This document shows, in pieces, positions 50,327 through 59,997 of a DNA stretch of 64,000 nucleotides. Position numbers and translations under genes: made by a program. Location of the stretch: NCBI GenBank assembly GCA_017430225.1, contig JAFRNK010000124.1:62001-126000 (forward strand), read 5' to 3'. The DNA comes from Clostridia bacterium. GTDB lineage: Bacteria > Bacillota > Clostridia > Christensenellales > Aristaeellaceae. The notes below the pieces were generated by a model. The model saw only the letters and a program-made list of their open reading frames with translations. It made no database searches and was not told the DNA's origin. How positions within the stretch are numbered: the first letter of the stretch is position 1; every line of letters starts with the position of its first letter.

Positions 50327-51097
50327 TCATGGTTTTCCGGTGAAAAGCGCAGGCAGCGCATTGAACAGATACCGGAAGATCGTCTCATAATCATGGATAC
50401 CATCTTCCAGCACTTCATATTTCAGCTTGTCTCCGAACACGGCGGGATACTTTCCCATTGCTTTGATTTGCGCGTCGAGGTTCGGGAAGGCAATATCCTT
50501 TGAACCGGTGATCGCATAGATCCGGAAGTCGGGGGAGCCTTGCCTGCTGACGGCGTAAACAAGCTCCATAGCGGTCTTTTCGGGAAATCTGCCGCCGCCG
50601 GTTTCGCTGCAAACCCAGCAATCACCGCTGAGCGGGAGGAACCAGTAGAATAAGTCAAGCGCCTGGAGAAACGCGTACCAGGTTGTAACGCCGCCCATGG
50701 AGAAACCGCTTATTGCTCGGTTTTCCCGTGTAAAGCTGACGCCTGTATGGGCTTCCACTAACGGAAAAATCTGTTTCCTCAGTTCTGTGCAGAATCTTTT
50801 CACAACAATGCCTGATGAAGCAGGGCTCTTATCCTTTTCCTCGGGGTCATAGAAGCAAGGTGAAACAATATAAAGCGGATCAAGAATACCGCTGTCGATC
50901 ATGTGGTCCACCATGTTCAAAAATTCCGGACAGAAAAAGGAGTGCTGATCACCGCCGCCGCCATGGATCAGGTAGAGGATGCGGCCTGATGGCGCAATCG
51001 GAGTATACAACAGCAGGGATTTCTCCCCATAATCGAGCGCAGTGACTGTTCCGGCATTCTCACATTTTGTTGTAAATTCTGTGGGTATCGTCAGCAT
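50327..51097 (-). CDS. CE1-like esterase (alpha/beta hydrolase)
   Basis: A 256-residue esterase of the feruloyl/acetyl-xylan esterase type, without a signal peptide. It has ILYLIHGGGGDQHSFF, IVSPCFYDPEEKDKS, the nucleophile Ser in AISGFSMGGVTTWYAF, Asp in IYAITGSKDIAFP, and His in EDGIHDYETIFRYLF. It likely removes acyl or feruloyl groups from sugars. AAGGAG precedes ATG 51097. It lies between the glycogen synthase and the ammonium transporter genes, with its own promoter. Confidence 0.85.
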   Translation of the reverse strand: MLTIPTEFTTKCENAGTVTALDYGEKSLLLYTPIAPSGRILYLIHGGGGDQHSFFCPEFLNMVDHMIDSGILDPLYIVSPCFYDPEEKDKSPASSGIVVKRFCTELRKQIFPLVEAHTGVSFTRENRAISGFSMGGVTTWYAFLQALDLFYWFLPLSGDCWVCSETGGGRFPEKTAMELVYAVSRQGSPDFRIYAITGSKDIAFPNLDAQIKAMGKYPAVFGDKLKYEVLEDGIHDYETIFRYLFNALPALFTGKP

Positions 51098-51390
51098 GGC
51101 AGATTCTCCTTATTGTAAAGTGATCAGATTCCCGGTCTTTGCATATCAACCAGGGGATGATGGCAGTTCTCTTTCCTCAATTATAACAAATGACTGATTT
51201 TCATTCAACTCTCAATATTGCGATAATGCATGAATCTGTCGAAACCCAAGCAATGCATTCGATACGTTTTGTGACTGATTTGATCTGCCTTTTTCAAGCT
51301 GTTTCCGGACATCTGATTCTACCCCTCAAATTTATCGCATGATCATGGGAATCTCATATGAGAAAACCATAGTCTCAGGGGAAAGGAAAA
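51098..51390. other. Gap upstream of the CE1-like esterase
   Basis: Apart from the esterase promoter at 51180-51208 and the terminator that ends amt at 51391, this AT-richer stretch shows no gene or recognised RNA. Confidence 0.5.
51180..51208 (-). promoter_or_regulatory. Promoter of the CE1-like esterase gene
   Basis: Minus-strand TTGAAT (51203-51208), 17-bp spacer, TATAAT (51180-51185). Confidence 0.75.
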
Positions 51391-51417
51391 GCCCCGAAAA
51401 CGCAGTGTTTTCGGGGC
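51391..51417 (-). terminator. Terminator of amt
   Basis: 11-bp perfect stem GCCCCGAAAAC with GTTTTCGGGGC (51391-51401 and 51407-51417), followed by TTTTCC on the minus strand, 15 bases past the stop. Confidence 0.88.
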
Positions 51418-51432
51418 AGTGCATGTAGCTGT

Positions 51433-53136
51433 TCACTCGTCAGACTGCAAAGCGTCGTATCCTTCCTCGCCGGTACGTACGCGGATCACGTTTTCCACGT
51501 CCTGCACAAAGATTTTTCCATCGCCGATATGGCCGGTGTGAAGGACGCTGCAGGCGGTATCGATCACCTGGCGGACCGGCACCTTGCTGACAACAATATC
51601 TACCTGCACTTTGGGCAGCAAGGTTACTTCCACAGGTGTGCCGCGGTAGTATTCCGGCTTGCCCTTCTGCATGCCGTAGCCCATCACATTGGTGACGGTC
51701 ATGCCGGTGATCCCGATTGTGTTCATGGCATTCTTCAGGCTTTCCAGGCTGGCAGGACGGCAAATGATCTGGACTCTGGTGTATACATGCTCATCCGGCG
51801 ATTTCTCTTTTGCCTTGCGGGGAGCAGGCTTAGCATCGGCGGATACAGATACGGGTACGGCTTCTGTTTCAGCCAGGCTCCCGTCAGGCAGGACAGAAAA
51901 GCCGGAATAGGCAGTGACAAGTCCATGCTCGGAGCGATCCAGACCCATCGTTTCATCCGCAGCGTCAGCCCGCAGGCCGATGGCCTTTTTGATCAGGACA
52001 AACACCAAAGTAATCACTGCTGCGGTCCACGCGATTGTGCTAGCGACGCCCAGCAGCTGGATGCCCAGGAATTTGAGCCCGCCGCCATAAAACACGCCCT
52101 TCATGGTGGATATGCCGGTGGCGAAAAAGCCGGTCAGGATAGTACCCAATGCGCCGCAGACCCCGTGCACTGAAATCGCGCCGACCGGGTCATCGATCCT
52201 GGCCACCTTGTCGAAGAATTCGACCGACAGCACTACTGCAAAACCGCAGCAGATGCCGATGACCGCCGCCCCGAAGGGATTGACCGCGTCGCAGCCGGCC
52301 GTGATCCCCACCAGGCCGGCCAGGGATGCGTTGAAGGTCATGGATACGTCGGGTTTGCCGTAGCGCAGCCAGGTGAACAGCATCGTCACCAGAGTCGCGA
52401 GCGCCGCAGCCAGGTTGGTGTTGAAGAATACCATTCCGGCTGAGGTGATCAGGTCGTCGCTGTCCATGCCTACGGTGGATGCGCCATTGAAACCGAACCA
52501 GCAGAACCACAGGATGAACACACCCAAGGCAGCGATGGACAGGTTATGGCCAAGAATAGCCTTGGGCTTGCCGTCTTTGCCGTATTTTCCGATACGGGGC
52601 CCCAGGATCTTTGCGCCGATCAGGGCGCACACGCCGCCCACCATATGCACGGCAGTGGAACCGGCAAAATCATGAAACCCAAGGTCCGCGAGCCAGCCGC
52701 CGCCCCAGATCCAATGGCCGGATACCGGGTAGATAAACAGCGATATCGCAGCGGAGTAGATGCAGTACGCGGAAAACTTTGTACGTTCGGCCATCGCGCC
52801 GGACACGATGGTCGCCGACGTGGCACAGAAAACCGTCTGGAAAATCGCGTATGCCCACAGAGGGACCCCAGCTGGCAGGATGTGGCTGTAATCTCCCATG
52901 ATGAATGGATCGATCCAGCCAAAGAGCGCTGAGCCGGTGCCGAACATGATGCCATAACCGAACAGCCAGTACAGAGGAGTGCCGATACAGAAATCCATCA
53001 GGTTCTTCATCAGGATGTTACCGGTGTTCTTGGCCCGGGTAAAGCCGGCTTCACACATGGCAAAGCCTGCCTGCATGAAGAAAACCAGCGCTGCGCCGAG
53101 CAATACCCAGATAGTGTTTGCGGGAGAATAAGTCAT
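51433..53136 (-). CDS. amt: Ammonium transporter fused to a PII signalling domain
   Basis: A 567-residue fusion. Residues 1 to about 405 are an Amt channel with eleven segments, including FFMQAGFAMCEAGFTRAKNT, the Asp-containing DFAGSTAVHMVGG and late conserved His (SVHGVCGALGTILTGFF). A 50-residue polar linker leads to a GlnB-like domain (about 450-567): RVQIICRPASLESLKNAMNTIGITGMTVTNVMGYG, a T-loop KGKPEYYRG with the Tyr51 equivalent, and TGHIGDGKIFVQDVENVIRVRTGE, where the usual Lys90 is His. The PII part probably gates the channel in response to ATP/2-oxoglutarate. ATG 53136 follows GGAAG; GTG 53145 is an alternative. Confidence 0.93.
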   Translation of the reverse strand: MTYSPANTIWVLLGAALVFFMQAGFAMCEAGFTRAKNTGNILMKNLMDFCIGTPLYWLFGYGIMFGTGSALFGWIDPFIMGDYSHILPAGVPLWAYAIFQTVFCATSATIVSGAMAERTKFSAYCIYSAAISLFIYPVSGHWIWGGGWLADLGFHDFAGSTAVHMVGGVCALIGAKILGPRIGKYGKDGKPKAILGHNLSIAALGVFILWFCWFGFNGASTVGMDSDDLITSAGMVFFNTNLAAALATLVTMLFTWLRYGKPDVSMTFNASLAGLVGITAGCDAVNPFGAAVIGICCGFAVVLSVEFFDKVARIDDPVGAISVHGVCGALGTILTGFFATGISTMKGVFYGGGLKFLGIQLLGVASTIAWTAAVITLVFVLIKKAIGLRADAADETMGLDRSEHGLVTAYSGFSVLPDGSLAETEAVPVSVSADAKPAPRKAKEKSPDEHVYTRVQIICRPASLESLKNAMNTIGITGMTVTNVMGYGMQKGKPEYYRGTPVEVTLLPKVQVDIVVSKVPVRQVIDTACSVLHTGHIGDGKIFVQDVENVIRVRTGEEGYDALQSDE

Positions 53137-53163
53137 ATAGCTCACTTCCGTTTCTGCAGATTT

Positions 53164-53213
53164 CCAACAAAAAAGGCGCAGGGTGCTTCAAGCACACCCT
53201 TGCGCCTTGTTGG
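53164..53213 (-). terminator. Terminator/attenuator in the amt leader
   Basis: On the minus strand a GGCGC-A-AGGG-TG-TGC stem closes with GCA-CCCT-GCGCC and is followed by TTTTTTG; the flanks CCAACAA and TTGTTGG extend the inverted repeat to 50 bases. It starts within a few bases of the predicted amt transcription start, so it can act as an attenuator as well as ending the ABC operon. Bases 53192-53205 can instead form GCGC[AAGGGU]GUGC, a hexaloop hairpin with A1 and G4. Confidence 0.8.
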
Positions 53214-53222
53214 AATGAGGGG

Positions 53223-53251
53223 ATTTTAAGCTGTCAACAGCCGTTTGTCAA
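53223..53251 (-). promoter_or_regulatory. Promoter of amt
   Basis: Minus-strand TTGACA (53246-53251), 17-bp spacer, TAAAAT (53223-53228), directly upstream of the terminator/attenuator. Confidence 0.8.
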
Positions 53252-53293
53252 GGGGAAAACAGTCAAAGAACAATCACCCGACCGGAAAACAAA

Positions 53294-54088
53294 CTATGAA
53301 AGCAGCGCCCTGTCATTGGCGAATTCTTCGCCGCTGGCTTTGAAAAAGGCGGTCATCAGATTCTCTACGGTAAGGTTTTTCTTCTGTTCTCCGGAGATAT
53401 CCAGGATGATTTTGCCGTCATTCATCATGATCAGGCGGTTGCCGTAGCGGATGGCGTCCCGCATGTTATGCGTGACCATGAGCGTCATCAGCCTGTTTTC
53501 CGTGACGATCTTTTCTGAAAGCTGCAATACCTTTTCGGCAGTGCGCGGGTCGAGGGCAGCGGTATGCTCGTCCAGCAGCAGCAGTTTTGGTTTCTTTAAT
53601 GTAGCCATCAGGAGCGTCAGCGCCTGCCGCTGTCCGCCGGACAGCAAGCCCACTTTGGCAGTCATCCGGTTTTCCAGGCCCAAACCCAGAGTCGCCAGTT
53701 GTTCCCGGTACTGATTTCTTTCCGCGCGTGTGATTCCTGGCTTCAGGGTCCGCCTTTCTCCCCGGCGCGCGGCAAGGGCAAGATTTTCCTCGATCTGCAT
53801 AGTAGCGGCCGTGCCCGTCATGGGGTCCTGAAATACCCTGCCCAGCAGCGGAGCACGCCGATGTTCAGGCAGGCGGGAAACATCCGTCTTATCGATCATG
53901 ATGCTGCCCTGATCAATGGGCCACACCCCGGCAATAGCGTTGAGCATGGTGGATTTTCCGGCTCCGTTGCCGCCGATCACGGTGACGAAGTCCCCGTCAT
54001 TCAAATGCAGGCTCAGGCCGTCCAGCGCAACCTTCTCGTTGACGGTTTTTGCGTTGAAGGTTTTCCTCACATCGATCAGATCAAGCAT
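53294..54088 (-). CDS. ABC transporter ATP-binding protein (TrpZ-like)
   Basis: A 264-residue ATPase. Walker A is VIGGNGAGKSTMLNAIAG, the signature is LLSGGQRQALTLLMATL, Walker B is PKLLLLDEHTAALD, and the switch His is in MVTHNMRDA. It energises the permease encoded by the overlapping upstream gene (8-base overlap: permease TGA at 54081, ATG at 54088). The set matches amino-acid uptake systems with a PF04392-type binding protein. AAAGGAGGCC precedes the start. Confidence 0.93.
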   Translation of the reverse strand: MLDLIDVRKTFNAKTVNEKVALDGLSLHLNDGDFVTVIGGNGAGKSTMLNAIAGVWPIDQGSIMIDKTDVSRLPEHRRAPLLGRVFQDPMTGTAATMQIEENLALAARRGERRTLKPGITRAERNQYREQLATLGLGLENRMTAKVGLLSGGQRQALTLLMATLKKPKLLLLDEHTAALDPRTAEKVLQLSEKIVTENRLMTLMVTHNMRDAIRYGNRLIMMNDGKIILDISGEQKKNLTVENLMTAFFKASGEEFANDRALLS

Positions 54089-55007
54089 TGTTCCGGCCTC
54101 CTTTGCGCGCAGACCGGGCGGTCAAATGCGCCTTCCAGTAAGGGATCCCCAGGAATATGGCTACGACCAGCGCTGAAAGCAGTTTCAGAAGATTGGTATT
54201 CATACCCAGCCAAAGAACAACCTGGATCACAATATAATAGATCACTGCGCCGATGGCGACACCTGTCAGTTTCAGGGCGAAATTCCGGAACAGTTTCCCG
54301 AATATCACCTCGCTGATGATGACCGCGGCCAGGCCGATGACGATGGCGCCGCGGCCCATGTTTACATCCACGAATCCCTGGTAGTGCGAAAGCAGTACGG
54401 AAGAAAGCGTGACGATCCCGTTGGAGATCATCAGGCCCAGGATCTTGGCCTTGTTCGTGTTGATTCCCTGAGCACGGGACATGGCCTCGTTCGCGCCGGT
54501 CGCCCGCAGCGAGCTGCCCAGCTCCGTGCCGAAAAACCAGTACAGCACGCCGATCAGCGCCGCAAGGAAGACCAGCGCGATCAGGATAGGGTTGTTCCAG
54601 CTCACTGTACGCACATTGCGCTGACTGACGATTAGGGCGTATTTGGTGACGTTGATGCCCTGGTTGGCCTTGAATTCCATGATCGCCAGATTGATGGAAT
54701 ACAGGGACAGCTGGGTCAGGATACCGGCCAGAATGGGCGGGATGCCCATGGCTGTATGGAAGACCCCGGTCAGGAGTCCTGCCAGCATACCCGCTGCCAC
54801 GGCGCACAAAAGCGCAATCCACACGTTCACGCCGTTCAGCATCAGCATCACGCAGACCGCGCCGCCGGTAGCCATGCTGCCGTCCACAGTCAGGTCTGCC
54901 AGGTCCAGCACTTTGTAAGTGATATATACGCCGATGGCCATGATGCCCCAGATCAGACCCTGGGCAACTGCGCCCGGCATTGCGTTCAGAAGAGCGGATA
55001 AGTTCAT
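54081..55007 (-). CDS. ABC transporter permease (TrpY-like)
   Basis: A 308-residue branched-chain-type permease with eight to ten membrane segments. Motif-like stretches are VLDLADLTVDGSMATGGAVCVMLM (typical of this family), ATGANEAMSRAQGINTNKAKILGLMISNGIVTLSSVLL (the ATPase-contact loop), and VDVNMGRGAIVIGLAAVIISEVIF. The start ATG 55007 has GGAGGCATATTGC; a longer frame to 55034 lacks an SD. Second gene of the operon after the binding protein, with a palindromic repeat inserted in the gap between them. Confidence 0.9.
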   Translation of the reverse strand: MNLSALLNAMPGAVAQGLIWGIMAIGVYITYKVLDLADLTVDGSMATGGAVCVMLMLNGVNVWIALLCAVAAGMLAGLLTGVFHTAMGIPPILAGILTQLSLYSINLAIMEFKANQGINVTKYALIVSQRNVRTVSWNNPILIALVFLAALIGVLYWFFGTELGSSLRATGANEAMSRAQGINTNKAKILGLMISNGIVTLSSVLLSHYQGFVDVNMGRGAIVIGLAAVIISEVIFGKLFRNFALKLTGVAIGAVIYYIVIQVVLWLGMNTNLLKLLSALVVAIFLGIPYWKAHLTARSARKGGRNNA

Positions 55008-55047
55008 GCAATATGCCTCCAAGCCATGCTGCACATCAGTGAAACAG

Positions 55048-55127
55048 CCCTCATCCGGACCGTTTCGCGGCCCACCTTCCCCCGATCTCGGGGGAAGATG
55101 TCGCGCTGAAAGCGTGACAGATGAGGG
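55048..55127. repeat. Short palindromic repeat related to 4115-4332
   Basis: 80 bases with ends CCCTCATC and GATGAGGG and a perfect 10-bp core hairpin (55076-55085 with 55088-55097, CTTCCCCCGA and its inverse). A side arm (TGTCgcgc / gcgtGACA) mirrors the repeat near 4307-4323. It lies between the binding-protein and permease genes and would be transcribed as a hairpin. Confidence 0.8.
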
Positions 55128-55160
55128 TATTCAATTGATTGTACAGCTGTTCAATCAGTA

Positions 55161-56102
55161 TTACTGGATCGCTACGTAACCTTCAGGAATCTTAACGCCC
55201 AGCAGTTCGCACAGTTCCGCATTGTATTCTTTGGTGACGTTCGGGGCGAAACGCACGGCCATCGTTGCCACGTCTGCGCCGTTGGCCAGAACCTCATAGG
55301 CCATTTCACCGGTAGCATAGCCCAGGTCGTAATAGCTGATGGAAAGGGTGGCTACGCCGCAGCCTGCGCAAATGCCTTCTTCACCCGCGATCACGGGCAT
55401 TTTGGCAGGCTCAATCACGTTGCGGATAGCTTCGGTACAGGAAGCGGCTGTGTTATCTGTCGGGATATAGAGCACGTCGCTTCCGTCACAAGCGTTCTGG
55501 GCGACTGAAGCCACGTCGTTGGAATCCGCGAAGGTGTATGCAGTGCATGCATAGCCCATGGCCTCGAGGTATCCAGTGATGACGTCCGCCTGGTATTTGG
55601 AGTTCGGTTCAGCAGAGCAATAGAGCAGGCCTACCTTTTTGGCGTCGGGGAAGAGCTCACGAAGCATCTCGGCCTGCTGCTCCAGCGGCGCCAGGTCGGA
55701 TGTGCCGGAAACATTCATGCCGGTCGCGCCGTTCCAGTCGTCGATGTCCAGCGCTGTGGCATAATCGGTTACGCTGGTGCCCAGGATCGGGATATCGCCC
55801 GTCGCGGCCACAGCGGCCTGCAGCGCCGGGGTTGCGTTGGCCATGATCAGGTCAACACCGTCTGAAATAAAACCGTTCACGATGGTGGAGCAGGTGTTGG
55901 AATCGCCGGAAGCGTTCTTCACGTCAAACGTGACGGCGTCTCCCAGTTTCGCGGTCAGTGCGTCCTGGAAGCCCTGGGTGGCGGCGTCCAGCGCTACGTG
56001 CTGCACCAGCTGGCAGACGCCAACGCGGTATGAGCCTTCGGCCAAAGCGGCGGTTCCGATACACAGAGTCAGGATGAGCATCATAGCGATCAGCTTTTTC
56101 AT
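55161..56102 (-). CDS. ABC transporter substrate-binding protein (TrpX-like, PF04392)
   Basis: A 313-residue binding protein with signal peptide (MKKLIAMMLILTLCIGTAALAEG). The first strand is YRVGVCQLVQHVALDAATQGFQDAL, followed by ANATPALQAAVAATGDIPILGTSVTDY, VGLLYCSAEPNSKYQADVITGYLEAMG, VLYIPTDNTAASCTEAIRNV and ATLSISYYDLGYATGEMAYEVL. This family binds amino acids, tryptophan in TrpX of streptococci. The Phe-rich leader ORF upstream suggests an aromatic substrate. AGGAGGAAACAACC precedes ATG 56102. Confidence 0.9.
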   Translation of the reverse strand: MKKLIAMMLILTLCIGTAALAEGSYRVGVCQLVQHVALDAATQGFQDALTAKLGDAVTFDVKNASGDSNTCSTIVNGFISDGVDLIMANATPALQAAVAATGDIPILGTSVTDYATALDIDDWNGATGMNVSGTSDLAPLEQQAEMLRELFPDAKKVGLLYCSAEPNSKYQADVITGYLEAMGYACTAYTFADSNDVASVAQNACDGSDVLYIPTDNTAASCTEAIRNVIEPAKMPVIAGEEGICAGCGVATLSISYYDLGYATGEMAYEVLANGADVATMAVRFAPNVTKEYNAELCELLGVKIPEGYVAIQ

Positions 56103-56134
56103 GGTTGTTTCCTCCTGTTGTATGATCTATCAAA

Positions 56135-56167
56135 AAGACGGCCCCTCCCATCCGGAAGAGCCGTCTT
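56135..56167 (-). terminator. Second terminator in the TrpX-type leader
   Basis: Minus-strand stem AAGACGGC with GCCGTCTT, continued inward by six pairs with GU wobbles to a 5-base loop, then TTTTTG. It ends 32 bases before the start codon of the binding-protein gene, the position expected for an attenuator. Confidence 0.85.
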
Positions 56168-56183
56168 CATGAACGCGCTTGAT

Positions 56184-56348
56184 TCATGGACAGTTCTTAC
56201 AGATGGGCGGCTGCGTAAAGATAAACGTAAAAAAGTAAAAGCGCAGGGCGTTCGTAAACGGCACTGCGCTGTTATAGCTGTCAAAAGCAGAGACGGCCTG
56301 GGCAGATTGATGGCGGGAAACACTCTGTACTGTCATACGTTTCTTCAT
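56184..56348 (-). CDS. Candidate Phe-rich leader peptide
   Basis: A 54-codon ORF inside the leader. It begins ATG AAG AAA and ends TGA 17 bases before the second terminator stem. It contains seven Phe codons, five of them in RFYFFTFIF (codons 36-44), together with a Tyr. The start lies about 30 bases after the -10 box and AAAGGTGGGG is a possible ribosome site. Dense Phe codons before a terminator recall PheM/PheL leaders. Caution: part of the Phe run is also the U tract of an upstream hairpin, so it may be a by-product. At 54 codons it is longer than classical leaders. Confidence 0.45.
   Translation of the reverse strand: MKKRMTVQSVSRHQSAQAVSAFDSYNSAVPFTNALRFYFFTFIFTQPPICKNCP
56229..56270 (-). 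terminator. First terminator-like hairpin in the TrpX-type leader
   Basis: Minus-strand stem AGCGCAG with CTGCGCT (56264-56270 and 56240-56246), inner CGTT/AACG pairing, followed by TTTTACTTTTTT (56229-56240). Looks like a normal intrinsic terminator located inside the candidate leader ORF. Confidence 0.65.
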
Positions 56349-56380
56349 GTCCACCCCACCTTTCTCAAAGGTTTGGGGCT

Positions 56381-56408
56381 ATTATATCACCGCTTCGGCG
56401 ATTGTCAA
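56381..56408 (-). promoter_or_regulatory. Promoter of the TrpX-type ABC operon
   Basis: Minus-strand TTGACA (56403-56408), 16-bp spacer and TATAAT (56381-56386), both perfect hexamers. The spacer carries an imperfect dyad (ATCGCC / GGTGAT). It starts 54 bases after the guaA stop. Confidence 0.85.
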
Positions 56409-56461
56409 CAAGGCTGAAACCCATTTGGAACGTAAATACAAATCCTGAACAATCTGCAGGC

Positions 56462-58006
<1,545 letters not shown>

Positions 58007-58055
58007 AGGAGCTCCTTAGAAAAAGATAATGTATGTGGCTTTCTTGGAAAGGGGC

Positions 58056-58100
58056 TTGGGGAAAACCGTTCTTTGGACGCCAAAGAATGGTTTTCCCCAA
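58056..58100 (-). terminator. Long hairpin between asnB and guaA
   Basis: 21-bp stem with one mismatch (58056-58076 with 58080-58100) and a 3-base loop, located 10 bases after the asnB stop. It is not followed by a T run (CAAGCCCC), so it may protect mRNA ends or give partial termination. Confidence 0.65.
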
Positions 58101-58109
58101 AGATTCATT

Positions 58110-59690
58110 TCACATCCCGCTCGCCCCATAGTTGCTCAGCACCCGAGCTGAGGGATCATCTACGTCGCAGCCGGGCCAGGTTTTGTTGGGCATCCAGTAG
58201 TCGGGGATCATGTGCGCCTGGCCGGGATAGAATTGCTCGAACAGTTCGCGGTAGAGCAGGCTCTCCTTGGTGAAGGGGCTGCAATAATCATATTTCGCCG
58301 CCTTTTCGGCAAATTCCTTGTCCGCGTATGTCCTTTCCGCCAGGGCTTTCAGGTCGTTGACCATGGAGTGGCCCACGGCGTCGGAGAAGGCCGCCTTCTG
58401 CCGCCAGAGGATCTCGTCGGGCAGGATGTGATCGTCGGCAAAGGCCTTGCGGATCAGGTACTTGCCCATGTCATGCGTGTTCATTTTCAGTTCCGGATCG
58501 ATGCTCATGGCGTAGCGAACAAATTTCAGATCCCCGAAGGGTACCCGGGCTTCGAGGCTGTTGACCGATATGCACCGGTCCGCCCGCAGCACGTCGTATA
58601 CGTGCAGTTCCCGGATGCGCTTTTCCGCCTCCTCCTGGAAGGCGGCGGCGGAAGGCGCGAAGTCTGTGTACTTGTAGCCGAAGAGCTCGTCGGAAATCTC
58701 GCCGGTCAGCAGGACACGGATATCCGTGTGCTCATGGATCCATTTACAAACCAAATACATGCCGATGGAGGCGCGGATCGTGGTGATGTCCCAGGTGCCC
58801 AGCAGTTCGACCACCGTGGGCAGGGCGTCCAGCACATCCGTCTCCGAAATGATGACTTCGGTGTGGTCGCTGCCGATGTAGTCCGCTACCATACGCGCGT
58901 ACTTCAGGTCGATGGCGTCGATATCCATGCCGATGGCGAAGGTGCGGATGGGATGGGGCAGCATTTTCTGCGCGATGGCGCACACCAGGGAGGAGTCCAG
59001 GCCGCCGGAGAGCAGGAAGCCCACCGGGGCATCGGCGTCCAGGCGTTTCTGTACGCCGTCCATCAGCAGGCGGCGGAGCTTGGCGCAGACTTCTTCCTCG
59101 GTTTTCATGGTGAAATAGCCCACATAGGCCGGGTCCGCATACTGGAAGAACTGCCCATCCATCCAGTAATGCCCCGGCGGGAAAGGCAGGATGGTCTCAC
59201 AGAGGCCCATCAGGTTCTTGGGCTCGCTGGCGAAGGCCCACTCTCCGTCTTCCAGCCGGCCGTAATAGAGAGGCCGGATGCCGACGGGATCGCGGGCGGC
59301 GATGAGTTTCTTTTGCTCGTTGTCCCACAGGATCAGCGCGAACTCCGCGTCCAGGGTTTTGAACATCTCGATCCCGTATTCATGGTACAGAGGCAGCAGG
59401 ATCTCACAGTCCGAATAACTCTGCAGCTCATACTTCGTCAGCAGGCGGTCTCTGAGCGGGCGGAAGCCGTACAGCTCGCCGTTGCAGACCACCGCGTCAT
59501 TATCCAGGTGAAAGGGCTGCATGCCGCGCTCGTCCAGGCCCATGATGGCCAGGCGGTGGAAGCCCAGGTATCCGCAGGGGATCTCCTCGAACCGGCTCAT
59601 GTCCGGGCCGCGGGAAATCGTGCGGTCAAAGCACTGCCTGAGGGTCTCGACTGGGATCTTCTTGCTGGTCACACCGAAAATGGAACACAT
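58110..59690 (-). CDS. asnB: Asparagine synthase B (glutamine-hydrolysing)
   Basis: A 526-residue enzyme that makes asparagine from aspartate, glutamine and ATP. The mature Cys nucleophile follows the start Met directly (MCSIFGVTS), and glutaminase residues RGPDMSRF, NGELYG and EFALILWD are seen. The synthetase domain has FLLSGGLDSSLVCAI (PP-loop) and LLTGEISDELFGYKY. Length and order match AsnB. ATG 59690 is set by the need for Cys2 and by AGGAGGTGCC upstream. A T-box leader lies before it, so it is probably induced by uncharged tRNA-Asn. Confidence 0.96.
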   Translation of the reverse strand: MCSIFGVTSKKIPVETLRQCFDRTISRGPDMSRFEEIPCGYLGFHRLAIMGLDERGMQPFHLDNDAVVCNGELYGFRPLRDRLLTKYELQSYSDCEILLPLYHEYGIEMFKTLDAEFALILWDNEQKKLIAARDPVGIRPLYYGRLEDGEWAFASEPKNLMGLCETILPFPPGHYWMDGQFFQYADPAYVGYFTMKTEEEVCAKLRRLLMDGVQKRLDADAPVGFLLSGGLDSSLVCAIAQKMLPHPIRTFAIGMDIDAIDLKYARMVADYIGSDHTEVIISETDVLDALPTVVELLGTWDITTIRASIGMYLVCKWIHEHTDIRVLLTGEISDELFGYKYTDFAPSAAAFQEEAEKRIRELHVYDVLRADRCISVNSLEARVPFGDLKFVRYAMSIDPELKMNTHDMGKYLIRKAFADDHILPDEILWRQKAAFSDAVGHSMVNDLKALAERTYADKEFAEKAAKYDYCSPFTKESLLYRELFEQFYPGQAHMIPDYWMPNKTWPGCDVDDPSARVLSNYGASGM

Positions 59691-59990
59691 AAAAGGCACC
59701 TCCTTACGTGGTCGGCTTCATCTCTGAATGATTTCAGGACGAAGGCCGCCGCTCCGTGGTGCCACCTGATTTGCTTCTTTGTCAGGCTCTTGGGATCACC
59801 CTTGTTCCCGTTAAGCCCTGGCGGTTGTAACGTGCCGCCGTTCACGCCGCCCCTACTCGCATCGCGCTTTCGGTTTGGGCTTGGAAGGGTTCTTCGCCTG
59901 CACACTCATACGGGACTCTCACCGCCGCCCGCTCTCTGGGATGCCGTTTGTCAGGGTACTTTGCTTCCGCAACGCTTTACCTATGAAATT
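59691..59990 (-). ncRNA. T-box leader of asnB (tRNA-Asn sensing)
   Basis: Minus-strand leader with the T-box element GGTGGCACCACGG (59754-59766). Its Stem I region holds CAGAGAGCGGG and GGTGAGAG as in other T-boxes, and AGTAGGGGCGG with CGTTA further down. A GAAC motif gives a candidate specifier AAC (Asn) at 59889-59891. The TGGC of the bulge would pair with a G discriminator base, as in tRNA-Asn. After the T-box no U-run terminator is visible; instead CCTTCGT can pair with ACG-T-AAGG at the ribosome site, so control may be at translation. Confidence 0.88.
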
Positions 59991-59997
59991 AGCACGG

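Noticed and set aside
56103..56380. T-box before the TrpX-type operon
   Set aside because: GGTGGGGTGG looks faintly like a T-box but lacks the NACCRCG part and a Stem I; the leader ORF and hairpins explain the region better.
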